DNA from: Hofstenia miamia
Taxonomy: Eukaryota; Xenacoelomorpha; Acoela; Hofsteniidae
NCBI GenBank assembly: GCA_900660155.1
Contig: CABFPE010000178.1
Location: 1,187,931-1,224,543, forward strand
Direction: 5' to 3'
DNA length: 36,613 bases
The notes below the pieces were generated by a model. That model searched no databases, had not been told where the DNA came from, and was given only the letters and a program-made list of their open reading frames with translations. A program made the position numbers and the translations under genes. Below are positions 1 through 10,838 of the stretch, piece by piece (position 1 is the stretch's first letter; every line of letters begins with the position of its first letter).

Positions 1-1373
1 TATTTCTGCCAAAATTTATATTAAAAATTCCAAAAAGATGAAAAATTTTGCAAAATGTTGCCAGCATCTTGCCAACTTATTGCAAAAAATCTAAACAAAT
101 CTACTAGGAAAATTATTTTCGTACAGTATTCCCAATACGCTAACGTAGTTGTTATAATTTTTTCGTAATAAGATCGTAGTACATTTTGATAAAATGTAAT
201 AATCTACTACGATCGTACTTAATTTGCTACGTTTCTTTGACGTGGGTGTTAATAACACCGTTTATTAGTAACTGTCTAGGTGTTAACAGTGCAGATCATA
301 TCATAGTATTGATGTGTTAATTCATCGGCATTCATTTAAAAAGATTTCGATTTTCATGCCAATTTTATAACTAATAATTGGCGTGCAATAATATTCCTTT
401 ATTATATATACTAACGTGAAGACACATATCACATCATTTACCTAAACTCGCCAAATAAAGGTAATTGTCTGTCGTTGATAAGTTATATGGATATACATAT
501 TCAGTCGCCTAAATTGAATTTTCTGATTTTCTTAATTTGATAAACTAAATACTTTCTCTTAATAAAAACACTATTTACACTAAAAACTCGAAAAATGCAC
601 AAAAAAACACTAATTATGCATGTACATTGAAGTTCTTCAAAGGAATTTTTAGGCTACGGCGAAAGGTTCAAGGTAATTCAATAAGATATGGAAAACGTTT
701 TAAAACCACAAAAGGTATTTGTTCTCTACCAATATAAAAGACAATTCAAAGGGAAATACAATGTGGGCTATATATTAATTTTCATGTAAATCTAACTATA
801 AACACTCCATTTTATCCATAAAAATACAAACGATTGGGTCCCCATTTTTATGCAATTTTTTCAAGCCAATGATGAAATTTGGGAATCCTCGTGTTTGGAA
901 ACCTTTATGGGTAAGTGTCTTTGCCTGCACTGGTGAAAATGTGTGATTAAAATTACGCACTTGTTCGAAGTTCATGAAAAATATGACTTTATTTTATTGC
1001 AAAAATCGATTTTTACAGGAAATTTTTTCTCATGCCTCAAATGATAAGGCGGTCCAAAGTTCATGGAAGAACCAACTAGCCTAATTGTAAATAGTCTACC
1101 CCAGTTTCGCCCAGACGCGCCTTGCACAAATTCCCAACCAAGCAAGAAATGTTGCCAAATGTTCCAGAAATGTATCTGAAGTGTGGTAAATGGCGGCAGT
1201 GGGAACATTCCAAAAATGTTGTCATTGTGTGACAGAAAATGTTTCGAGAATGTTTCAGAAAATGAGCAATATTATATTTACAAAGATTTCAAAAACTAGG
1301 TACAAGTAGTAGCAATAATTTTTTGTCATCGCTGTAGACATTCCAATTATGAATTATTTTTCACTTGCTCACA
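1..1373. other. Non-genic repeat-rich flank
   Basis: I see no convincing exon here. The stretch holds small inverted repeats: one at 172-214, in which GATCGTAGTACATTTT is answered by AAAATG and TACTACGATC separated by a 7-nt insertion, and a 13-bp palindrome GTGTTAATAACAC near 246. Around 1125-1260 there are repeated AAATGTTCCAGAAATG-like words. They recur as GGAACATTC-TTG-GAATGTTCC near 1885 on the far side of the MITE, so this may be an older element into which the MITE inserted. That older element is only a guess. Confidence 0.4.
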
Positions 1374-1381
1374 ATTACTAT

Positions 1382-1715
1382 CAGACTTATCAACAAGCCG
1401 AAATTTCTGAGCTCGGCTAGGCTCGTCACATCAAATGATTCAGTGAGTCTCGTTTCCGCTCGATGCAGTTTTTAAAAATATTGCGCTCTCAGAATTTTTT
1501 CATAGCTCTTCCCATTATTAAATAAACATTTCTAAAATAAAATTATAAGAAAGGCATTTTGAATGAAAAAATAAGAAAAATCTGCAAAATCAAATTCACA
1601 AGTAGTACTATACATTTTCTTTGCTTAAAAACGGCTTTTTTGGCCTCGTTGTATATCCAATACTCTGTTCAAGCTCGGCTCGGCTAGTTAGAAGCTTGAC
1701 TCGTTGACAAGTTTG
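1382..1715 (-). mobile_element. hAT-type MITE, family 1, copy 1
   Basis: A 334-bp non-autonomous element flanked by a perfect 8-bp direct repeat ATTACTAT at 1374-1381 and 1716-1723, the target-duplication length of hAT transposons. Its ends are inverted: CAGACTTATCAACAAGCCG on the left and CTCGTTGACAAGTTTG on the right. Both ends carry short GC-rich GGCTCGGCT-type words that stand out from an AT-rich core. Two more copies lie at 25019 and 26027 in the opposite orientation. It has no coding capacity. Confidence 0.85.
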
Positions 1716-1723
1716 ATTACTAT

Positions 1724-2352
1724 ACTTTATACTTTTTCTTGCTTATCAGGTCTTACTGATTTTCTTTATACATAATGATATTTATAATTATCAATGATGA
1801 CTGTAATAATAGTTAACAAAGATGCAATTATTTGTAATCTTAAATTTACTAGTATTATAATTACAAAAGTGTAAAGATATATTGGAACATTCTTGGAATG
1901 TTCCATTGCTGCGTGGGTTCAGAATTCATTGAGCGACAAGTATCGGATTAAACGTGAACATGCAAAAGGAGATGACTCTCTATCAAGAGGTGTCTTTATA
2001 TCATAGATATCTCGATATCATTTCTATTTAGTAACTTATAAGCATTTATGAAAAAAATTTGTATAGACTCAATTACAAATTTTAGAAAAATTCCAGGGTT
2101 AATTAGGGTTAGAATCAAACTTTTAAATCTTACAAATTCAAGTTGTTGGGCCAAAAACAGGAATCGAATTAAAGTAGATTTTTCATTGATAAATTTAGTA
2201 TACTTTTCTGAATGAATTTTATACAATAATGCAAAATATCAACTATATTCATATGGAAAAATTTTGGTGATTGATAGGAATTCGTATTAGATGTCTTGGA
2301 TGAATCTCACTAGTGTTTTTCCGTTATGGTTTTATATTTTTTCACATTTTAG
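1724..2352. other. Non-coding stretch upstream of the first gene A exon
   Basis: Mostly AT-rich unique sequence. A hairpin GGAACATTC-TTG-GAATGTTCC lies near 1885. A short open frame around 1957-2028 begins ATGCAAAAGGAG and contains a GAG|GTGTCT donor-like site, so it could be an earlier exon of gene A; the support is weak. A pyrimidine-rich run ending in TTTTAG at 2352 is the acceptor proposed for the next exon. Confidence 0.3.
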
Positions 2353-2435
2353 GACTTCATGCTAAATTCAATTTTTATGAAGTGACACTAATTAGTTTGG
2401 AACAGGAAGAAGAAGCAATGAACATTCCGAAATAT
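2353..2435 (+). CDS. Candidate small exon of gene A (beta-propeller-like protein)
   Basis: The 83-nt segment lies between an acceptor with a good pyrimidine tract (TTTTTTCACATTTTAG) and a consensus donor GTAAGT at 2436. It is open in one frame for 27 codons, with two leading bases completing a split codon, and ends in phase 0. The next downstream acceptor, at 5663, opens a phase-0 frame continuous with the large gene A exon. The peptide is acidic in its middle (SLEQEEEAMNIPKY) and contains a Met at 2418 that could be the start codon. The join is inferred from splice signals and phase only. No domain is recognisable in this exon. Confidence 0.42.
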
Positions 2436-5400
2436 GTAAGTTTGATAAAATTACTATAATATTTAAATTTTGGATTTCTTGGAAGAGACTGGGGTTAGAT
2501 TTAACCTATAATTTTGATATATAGACGATTTCAGTTCAAAATATATATTCATTATTAAGCTCTACTAAAAATCAATAAAAATATAAGGGAAATAAATATT
2601 TACAAATTACTACATTTATATATATATATATATATATAATTACTTTAAAAAAAATTTATAGTTATCATGCTTCGTTGCTCTTTTTGTTCGTTTGATGATT
2701 AAAACTTATCCTCTTTTATGATGATATGTTCTTAGTTGTATGAAAAAATTTTTCTTTAGCTTAGCGTTCTTGCATAAACATTTTTGATGTCCGAAGAAAT
2801 TAAATTCTTGTGAATAGGATCTTTATTCCAGAACGTATCTTTAGTTTTATGAAATGTAAGTATAGAAACGATTTCTTCATTTGAAATTTGTGTTAATAGT
2901 TATGTTATTCTTTAAATTTTTTACTTGGTTGCATGCATAAGGAAGCTTTAAATGTACATTGATCTTGAGGGGCATAGGAGGTTGTAAGAGTAGGAGGGGC
3001 TGGTTTTAAATGTACATTGATCTTCAATGGCATAGGAGGCTGTAAGAGTAGGAGGGGCTCGTTTTAAACATACATTGATCTTCAGTGGCATAGGAGGTTG
3101 TAAGAGTAGGAGGGGCTTGTTTTAAATATACATTAATCTTCAGTGGCATAGGAGGTTGTAAGAGCAGGAGGGGCTCGTTTTAAATATACATTAATCTTCA
3201 GTGTTATAGGAGGTTGTAAGAGCAGGAGGGGCTCGTTTTAAATATACATTAATCTTCAGTGGCATAGGAGGTTGTAAGAGTAGGAGGGGCTCGTTTTAAA
3301 TATACATTAATCTTCAGTGGTATAGGAGGTTGTAAGAGTAGGAGGGGCTCGTTTTAAATATACATTAATCTTCAGTGGCATAGGAGGTTGTAAGAGCAGG
3401 AGGGGCTCGTTTTAAATATACATTAATCTTCAGTGGTATAGGAGGTTGTAAGAGTAGGAGGGGCTCGTTTTAAATATACATTAATCTTCAGTGGCATAGG
3501 AGGTTGTAAGAGTAGGAGGGGCTCGTTTTAAATATACATTAATCTTCAGTGGCATAGGAGGTTGTAAGAGTAGGAGGGGCTCGTTTTAAATATACATTAA
3601 TCTTCAGTGGTATAGGAGGTTGTAAGAGCAGGAGGGGCTCGTTTTAAATATACATTAATCTTCAGTGGTATAGGAGGTTGTAAGAGCAGGAGGGGCTCGT
3701 TTTAAATATACATTAATCTTCAGTGGTATAGGAGGTTGTAAGAGCAGGAGGGGCTCGTTTTAAATATACATTAATCTTCAGTGGCATAGGAGGTTGTAAG
3801 AGCAGGAGGGGCTCGTTTTAAATATACATTAATCTTCAGTGGCATAGGAGGTTGTAAGAGTAGGAGGGGCTCGTTTTATATGTACATTGATCTTCAGTGG
3901 CATAGGAGGTTGTAAGAGTAGGAGGGGCTCGTTTTAAATATACATTACTCTTCAGTGGCATAGGAGGTTGTAAGAGTAGGAGGAGTTCGTTTTAAATATA
4001 CATTAATCTTCAGTGGCATAGGAGGTTGTAAGAGTAGGAGGGGCTCGTTTTAAATGTACATTGATCTTCAGTGGCATAGGAGGTTGTAAGAGTAGGAGGG
4101 GCTCGTTTTAAATATACATTACTCTTCAGTGGCATAGGAGGTTGTAAGAGTAGGAGGGGCTCGTTTTAAATATACATTAATCTTCAGTGGCATAGGAGGT
4201 TGTAAGAGTAGGAGGGGCTCGTTTTAAATATACATTAATCTTCAGTGGCATAGGAGGTTGTAAGAGTAGGAGGGGCTCGTTTTAAATATACATTAATCTT
4301 CAGTGGCATAGGAGGTTGTAAGAGTAGGAGGGGCTCGTTTTAAATATACATTAATCTTCAGTGGCATAGGAGGTTGTAAGAGTAGGAGGGGCTCGTTTTA
4401 AATATACATTAATCTTCAGTGGCATAGGAGGTTGTAAGAGTAGGAGGGGCTCGTTTTAAATATACATTAATCTTCAGTGGCATAGGAGGTTGTAAGAGTA
4501 GGAGGGGCTCGTTTTAAATATACATTAATCTTCAGTGGCATAGGAGGTTGTAAGAGCAGGAGGGGCTCGTTTTAAATATACATTAATCTTCAGTGGCATA
4601 GGAGGTTGTAAGAGTAGGAGGGGCTCGTTTTAAATATACATTAATCTTCAGTGGCATAGGAGGTTGTAAGAGTAGGAGGGGCTCGTTTTAAATATACATT
4701 AATCTTCAGTGGCATAGGAGGTTGTAAGAGTAGGAGGGGCTCGTTTTAAATATACATTAATCTTCAGTGGCATAGGAGGTTGTAAGAGTAGGAGGGGCTC
4801 GTTTTAAATATACATTAATCTTCAGTGGCATAGGAGGTTGTAAGAGTAGGAGGGGCTCGTTTTAAATATACATTAATCTTCAGTGGCATAGGAGGTTGTA
4901 AGAGTAGGAGGGGCTCGTTTTAAATATACATTAATCTTCAGTGGCATAGGAGGTTGTAAGAGTAGGAGGGGCTCGTTTTAAATATACATTACTCTTCAGT
5001 GGCATAGGAGGTTGTAAGAGTAGGAGGGGCTCGTTTTAAATATACATTAATCTTCAGTGGCATAGGTGGTTGTAAGAGCAGGAGGGGCTCGTTTTTTAAC
5101 GGTTAACAGGCAATTCGGGTAAAAAATCCCCATTGAAAATTTTAAGATAAAATGTCACAATAATTTTAAAGTTGGTATAAAATTTTTTGACCTTCATCAT
5201 TTGACTAGAGAAAGAAATTCTGTAAAAATCTATTGTAGCTCATAATAAGCTTTATATTTAAGCAAATGAAGACGATCTTCTTAAAACAAATTAATTGAAT
5301 GTATATTATTTACAATAAACTAAAATAGATAAAAAATAAATGATAAATCTAACTTTAAATATAATCTAAAAAGGTAAGGGACAATTTAAAGAAAAATCAT

Positions 5401-5663
5401 ATATCTAAAAGCTTAGTGAATTAATTGGCTGCAAAATTTGTAAGTCAGAAATAATACAACTGATCATTGATAAATAAAACTTAAACTGAAAATATTCTGA
5501 CATTATCAGAAATCCTTCTTATAGTAGTAGTAGTAATTATTTACAACCAGCAAATTGTGCTAAACAGTCAAAATCAAATAATTAAAATTATATATTATAT
5601 ATATATATATAATATACAATAATATAAATATATATATATATACATAAATCATAAATAATTTAG
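2436..5663 (+). other. Proposed phase-0 intron of gene A
   Basis: The interval runs from GTAAGT at 2436 to AATTTAG at 5663. It contains a TA microsatellite at about 2616-2638, the 58-bp minisatellite at 2946-5091 and a second TA-rich stretch at about 5590-5645. The remainder (5092-5590) is AT-rich with no open frame worth reporting. Its existence as an intron depends on the small exon at 2353 being real. Confidence 0.4.
2946..5091 (+). repeat. 58-bp minisatellite, 37 head-to-tail copies
   Basis: Copies begin at 2946, 3004, 3062, 3120 and so on to 5034. The total length of 2146 bp is exactly 37 x 58, so I see no net insertion or deletion across the array. The unit runs from TTTTAAATATACATTAATC through TTCAGTGGCATAGGAGG to TTGTAAGAGTAGGAGGGG and CTCG. 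The first and a few internal copies differ most (GTACATTGATC variants); central copies are nearly identical, with recurring GCATAGG/GTATAGG and AGAGTAGG/AGAGCAGG alternatives. The plus strand is purine-rich, with two GG-A-GG clusters per unit. It lies within the proposed gene A intron. Confidence 0.97.
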
Positions 5664-7157
5664 TTTGATGAAAAGCTTGAAGACAAAGCAGAAGTAATTA
5701 TTGTTTTAGATATTTTACCAATTGCAAGAGATGAATTCATAGTATTAATGAAAAACAAAGACAGTGAATTGATTTCTTTAAAAAAATATTACCCATTAAG
5801 GAAAAAGTTGGAAGGCATTACAAATATTACAAACTGTAGTTACACCTATTGTAGAAATTACATGTTGAAAATTTCATATAATGAAATTCTTCTGCTGCAT
5901 TATGCACAGAATGGCATAGCTGATCATTTAATTCGCTTCAACTTCATGTCAAATCTTTCAACTATAGAAAATGTGGGATTTTGTAATGTAAATGAACTGG
6001 CAATTATTAAATCATGTTTTGTACATGGAGACAATTTCAGTTGGTTATATTTTTACACCAAAGGCAATACAGTTTTTAGATGTACCAAAAACATGCAAGT
6101 ATTGACCAAATCAATTTTTAACGACCTACCGGATACTGCGAATTTTATGGATGCTGTTGGTGACCTCATTGCTTTTAGTTCCCAATTTTTCCAAGGAGCT
6201 TATCTGTTTTCGTTTGAGAGAAGCAATATTCTCACGTGTGTAGGAAATGACAACTACTATGCTGGAATTTGCTTTGTTAAGTACCAAAATAGCCGGTATT
6301 TAGTGGCATGTAATAATAATTCTGTCGAAGTTTATGAAGCTTTATCATGCAAGAATTTCTGTGAAAAAAAACGTTATGCCGTTCCTAATCAATTCATATT
6401 TGATTATGATGATAATAACGATTTTTACAAGGACGAACGTATTGCTCTTCTTACCAATTACAACAATATATTATATGACATTTCTGAAGTTTCAATATTT
6501 GACGATTTCTGTATAAAGCATATGCTATACCAATCTAGTGGTTATTGCATAGATGTAATAAGTAATTCTGAGGAAAACTGTATTGTTGCTATTATTGAAA
6601 ACGCCATGGTGCATTATTTGACTGTGCTTTTTATTGATGGTACAATTATTGAGCTAAATATGCCAGATATTCAGTTTGAATGCCAAACAAATGGGAAATG
6701 TTTAGCATTGTTAAATGATTCTTCAATTCTTCTAATGGGTTATTCAAGGAACTCTCTACATAGAAAATTTTTAATCATTAATAATGACTTCGAATGTGTT
6801 GAAGAATCTGAAGCTTTTTCAAAAAATCCAGAACGTTTGAGTATGAACGATATACTACTGATGTGTTCAAACAAAAAGCATTTGATATTTTACATAACAG
6901 GAAACTACATTTTTAAATATAATAAATTTGATAAACTGTCTTTTCAGAAGCAATATGATTGTTTCCTTGAATTTCACGAAGATCAATTTGATTGCATTTG
7001 TGTAAGTAATGACTCATCACTAATTGGGGTTAGTCGTGCAAATCAAGTGATTATTGCTTCACTAGAAGCAAACATTATTTTGAATTACATTACCAAAGAC
7101 GGTTTGACAAGCACAATGAGTATATTTGAGGAAATCTTAATGACAATGCATATATAG
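5664..7157 (+). CDS. Gene A: large exon of a beta-propeller (WD40-like) protein
   Basis: The exon opens right after an AATTTAG acceptor with 28 codons in frame before the first Met at 5748, so the coding exon probably starts upstream of that Met. From that Met there are 469 codons to TAG at 7155. I do not recognise the family. The chain is a series of short beta-strand-like repeats with small polar turns: for example CVSNDSSLIGVSRANQVII at about residues 417-435 and SNSEENCIVAII at about 272-283, counted from the Met at 5748. These resemble WD40 or quinoprotein-type propeller blades but lack clear WD dipeptides. No signal peptide or membrane span is evident. It is collinear with gene B downstream; shared blocks include NDILL(M/I)C. 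Compared with gene B it stops early inside the last blade. It is probably an intracellular scaffold-type protein, by fold analogy only. Confidence 0.72.
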   Translation, partial: FDEKLEDKAEVIIVLDILPIARDEFIVLMKNKDSELISLKKYYPLRKKLEGITNITNCSYTYCRNYMLKISYNEILLLHYAQNGIADHLIRFNFMSNLSTIENVGFCNVNELAIIKSCFVHGDNFSWLYFYTKGNTVFRCTKNMQVLTKSIFNDLPDTANFMDAVGDLIAFSSQFFQGAYLFSFERSNILTCVGNDNYYAGICFVKYQNSRYLVACNNNSVEVYEALSCKNFCEKKRYAVPNQFIFDYDDNNDFYKDERIALLTNYNNILYDISEVSIFDDFCIKHMLYQSSGYCIDVISNSEENCIVAIIENAMVHYLTVLFIDGTIIELNMPDIQFECQTNGKCLALLNDSSILLMGYSRNSLHRKFLIINNDFECVEESEAFSKNPERLSMNDILLMCSNKKHLIFYITGNYIFKYNKFDKLSFQKQYDCFLEFHEDQFDCICVSNDSSLIGVSRANQVIIASLEANIILNYITKDGLTSTMSIFEEILMTMHI

Positions 7158-7209
7158 ATATTCAAAAAATTAGTAAACTATCTAAGACTCTTCAATGGTC
7201 ATTATAGTA

Positions 7210-7241
<32 letters not shown>

Positions 7242-7509
7242 GTCCGCTTTACTTCCTGTACAAAACAACAAAGTTGTTTGTAAAAAGGAACGTGACAATT
7301 ACTATTGGAACTGCGGGCTGGTTCCGTACAATATATACGTACATGCGTTATATATAAACGATTTCTTAAAGTGCACCGACTGAACTTTTGGGAATGTTAT
7401 CTTGCATCTTGACTTTGATGTTGAAAAAGGAATTGATTTATGAAGCACATGATCTCCGTTTTCTTTAATCTTTGTTACAGTTCTTATAAATTTCTTGACA
7501 AAAGCACCA
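7158..7509. repeat. 3' flank of gene A with (TA)n(TATG)n microsatellite
   Basis: A TA tract at about 7209-7229 passes into TATG repeats to about 7242. No AATAAA was found close to the gene A stop. The first bases after the stop, read in another frame (DIQKISKLSKTL), loosely resemble the end of gene B, which may be decayed coding sequence. Confidence 0.5.
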
Positions 7510-8205
7510 TTAACTTCCTCTACCAGGAAGTGGGATCCCCTCTAAACTGAGGTGATACATGATATTGAATCCTCCAATAGGAGGTTCGTATTGAATGCTA
7601 TAAAATTGAGGGTTAGTTACGTAGACGATATCTAATTGTGATCTGTTAGGCAAAAATGTGTGTCTGTCGACACAGTTTTTAAAACCCATACTTTCTAAAC
7701 AACCGACTTTCCTTTGATTAGCATCTCCTGTTATGATGAAAAAAGCTCGTTGGTATCGTTTTAGACATGCAACTAGAGTACTTCTAATTATTTTCTCACT
7801 ATTTTCCTTTTTCCGATCAGGTGGTAAATACATGTTTATGATTACAACAGATGTAAACATAGCTGGCAAAAATTTTGGCCTACTTGCAATAGCTAGTAAC
7901 TCAATGTCTCGAACAGAGATTTCATGCAAGACTTTCGGTTTGTGAATAGCCCATTTCTTATCCACATATGTAATTAATCCTCCGCCACCGTCTTTTCCCA
8001 CAATGTCACAGTTTCTATCCAGCCGAAACATATAGTAATTCTCAATTGCCAGTGTTTCACTATGTATTTCTTGTACTAGTTTAGTTTCCTGAATATTAAC
8101 TATTGATAAATTATTCCTTTTAACATAATACTCTAGGATAAGGAAGTTTTTCCTTAAACTGTTGATGTTATGCGAAAGAAGTGACGGTAAAGAGTAAATT
8201 TCGTT
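7510..8205 (-). pseudogene. LINE endonuclease domain (APE-type), without reverse transcriptase
   Basis: Read on the minus strand, the frame begins with LLSHNINSLRKN near 8180 and NIQETKL, the opening of an apurinic-like endonuclease. It continues with INMYLPPDRK, GDANQRK (equivalent to the GDFN catalytic box) and ends with a degenerate HLSLE in place of SDH. These are hallmarks of CR1/L2/jockey-type LINE ORF2 proteins, which nick the target DNA for retrotransposition. The frame stops at 7510, and none of the reverse transcriptase follows toward 7400, so the copy is truncated on its 3' side. It lies between genes A and B in antisense orientation. Confidence 0.8.
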
Positions 8206-8211
8206 AGTCTG

Positions 8212-9072
8212 TCAATCTTGCTGGATGTTAATCCATTTTTCATTTTTCCTTTCATGAAGACGAAAATTTATTATTCGCAAATTCCTTGGTTCAACATTAT
8301 TTTCCCTTAACATTTCCTTTCTTTGCTTTAAAGCAGCGTTTTCCATTTCCCACTCTTTTTTATTAACACCTCTGGACAGATATACGCTATAGTTAAATGG
8401 GTTACTACTTTTCAACTTACTGACATTTCCTAAAATTGTTTTTACATGTATTGGCTCCTTGAGCCTCACCAGTAAAGCCCGCTTTTTATTTTTATCACAT
8501 TTTCCTAACCTCGTAATCTCAGATAGTTGGTTTTATTTAAAGTTACTATTTAAACTACTAAACAGTTTACAGACATTTTCATTTTCCTCATTTGCCCGCT
8601 CTGATCGCGATAAATGTTCGCTCTCAGGAAAACCACGAATTCTAATTTCATAATTGTGTTTGTTGTCTAGATCATTAGAATTTATTCTTGAAATCTTTTC
8701 TTGATGAGAATTCTTCACTATATCAGAGTACTTCTTTATTTCAGTTACAGCTGTACTAATGTAAGAGACATCCGCCTCAATTACATGTACATCAGTTGAG
8801 ATACAGTTCTCACAATTCCAAGAAATGCTGCCTTTTATTTTTACTTTTTCTTGCATAATTTCAAAAACAGATACATTTATTCCTGTGCATGTAAGATGGA
8901 AGAAATGCTTACATTTCGCACATTTGATTCTATCATCATTAGATTCAACCTTCTTTTTGCAAATATTGCAGTCTGTCGAATATTTTTCTTTAGTGCACTG
9001 TGAGCACATTGTGTTTCCGCTCAAATTTGTAAGAGTTGATTGCCTTTTACCGCATTGAATGCAAAAAGGCAT
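8212..9072 (-). pseudogene. LINE ORF1 with PHD finger, one internal stop
   Basis: A single minus-strand frame from ATG at 9072 to 8212 is broken only by TAA at 8533-8535, about 287 codons in all. Residues 4-27 carry two CxxC pairs. Residues 35-86 form a PHD-type C4HC3 zinc finger (CNIC, CAKC, HFFHLTC, WNCENC). After a coiled or linker region, the C-terminal part (RLKEPIHVKTILG, then ENNVEPRNLRI) resembles the RNA-binding C-terminus of ORF1 proteins. PHD-bearing ORF1 proteins are known in CR1-like LINEs. The endonuclease frame follows almost immediately, the usual ORF1-ORF2 spacing. The first codon is well supported by the cysteine cluster that follows it. Confidence 0.82.
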
Positions 9073-10838
9073 TGTATCCTGAGTTTGTCTGGTAAACTAA
9101 TACGTTGTAATCACGCAAAGTTACACAATTGAATAGTCCCGTTAATATAGAATAGAAACAATTACCTTTCTAAGTCTTTGTTATGTAGAAAATGTACCTT
9201 CAATTGAGTTATTTGAAGTAATTGTCTGTTAAATTTCTAGGGGTATGATCCACACTAGTAAGGGGATTTGCCAAATTTGAAATCTGAGTTAAACGAGAAA
9301 CTTTCTCTAACTTTGAAGTTGTTTAAAACGTAGACACGGAGCACCAGTGAAAACCAACCGTCCGCGACGCAAAGTGTATATATATATATATATATATAAT
9401 GGACATGTTGTTAACTGAAGAAAGTTAATTTGCGAGCTTCCATGTGTGAAGATATATTGCTGCGTTGCAGGAAATCTGGATCTGGATCAAGTTAGTACAG
9501 TCTACCATTTCTGTCAAATTTAATTAGAATACTAGTGTGCATTGATTCTCGACCTCTCTATCACAATATCTGTGGGAAGGATGCACTTTGTGTTGAGAAA
9601 ATAGTGACAATTTTTTTCCTGCTGGGAAAACTCAGCCTTGCGCACTTCAGATCGATTTTTTTCATCATTGAGCCACGGCATGTTTGTGGCCTTAGCTTTC
9701 TTGGTAATTCAGACCTGCAACAACAACAGAGAATCACTTGTTTGAAGAGGAGTCAAACATCTCCAACAACAGATCCAAGCAATGAGACACTCGTCTTGCA
9801 AAGCGCATTCTTCAGCCAAGCTCCTCATGTATAATGCTCTATAAACAATCTTATTGATAAACCCAAGCTCATCAGCAAAGAATGTTTTGACATTCGTGCA
9901 GTATGGTGTTGGCACGTGTAATTATCTCCATGGTCAATGACAATTGTCTATAGAAGGGATTTATCAGCATCTGCATAGACATCTGCTAGTTCCTTGTGCA
10001 TTTGTTTGATTTTCAAAGCCAAGCTTCATGCATATAAAAGCACAAAAAACAAAAGTTTCTTTCAATGGCTCTATTGTTTGCTGCAGATGGTAAATCTGAA
10101 CACTCTTTTTAGGCCTGTCACTGATATGAATACCATCTATCAATCCTGATATGATTTGCTATTTGCTGACTAGTTTTATGCACTTTTATCAAAGTGATGG
10201 CCGCAAGATTATTGCGGTTTACAGCTGAGATTGTTTGGTTGCAGAACATATTGATCAACCCTCGTACTTTTACGCGCAGACCCACCTAGTCTATTTTAGT
10301 ACTTAAGTGTTCTAGTATTTCAATCCATGCAAAAGTGTGTTCAATAAATTTCAAGCTGCACTATTTTTTAGGGATTTTTTAGGTAAAAAACTAATTTCAT
10401 GCTGTCTTTGATATACCCCTATCTAATTCTTCTGTACCTGCAAAAATTCATTTTTCTAGATTTCCTAAATTATATTGTTGCCATTGTGCACTTAACAATT
10501 GGCAGCAGAAGAAGTGCTTTAAATTTTACTTCTTTAGCTACTTTAAAATTGCCTGTAGTAAATTATTATTTTACTTACATATTTTTCAAACTGCTAACCA
10601 AATCATATAGGAACATTTGGAAGACCTAATTAAAGGTTTTATGTTTAAATACTATATATTGTATTTGGAGTCCATTCAAAAATTGAAATAAAATTTTTAA
10701 GACAGTTTAACAGGTATATTATGATATCACAATCTCAAAGTAATATTTTATAATAAGTAGGTTTCACTTAAAACTGAGTTTATAAGGTCATTCTTTTTCT
10801 AAATTTTGAAATCAGTTAAAGCAAAAATATTAATTTAG
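9073..10838. other. Intergenic stretch between the LINE remnant and gene B
   Basis: A TA microsatellite occupies about 9377-9398. Open frames at 9535-9834 (plus) and 9709-9915 (minus) overlap each other and match nothing I know. Minus-strand frames between about 10280 and 9540 look as though they might be decayed coding sequence, but I cannot assign a family. The end at 10838 is AATTTAG, an acceptor directly in front of the gene B coding exon. A possible N-terminal exon of gene B in this interval was not found. Confidence 0.3.

Noticed and set aside
2970..5080. AGGAGG words resembling bacterial ribosome binding sites
   Set aside because: They are part of the minisatellite unit, no start codon follows, and the organism is a eukaryote.
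2946..5091. Regular repeats resembling a CRISPR array
   Set aside because: The whole 58-bp unit repeats with no unique spacers, and the surrounding genome is eukaryotic.
7733..7945. 70-codon plus-strand open frame
   Set aside because: It is antisense to the LINE endonuclease.
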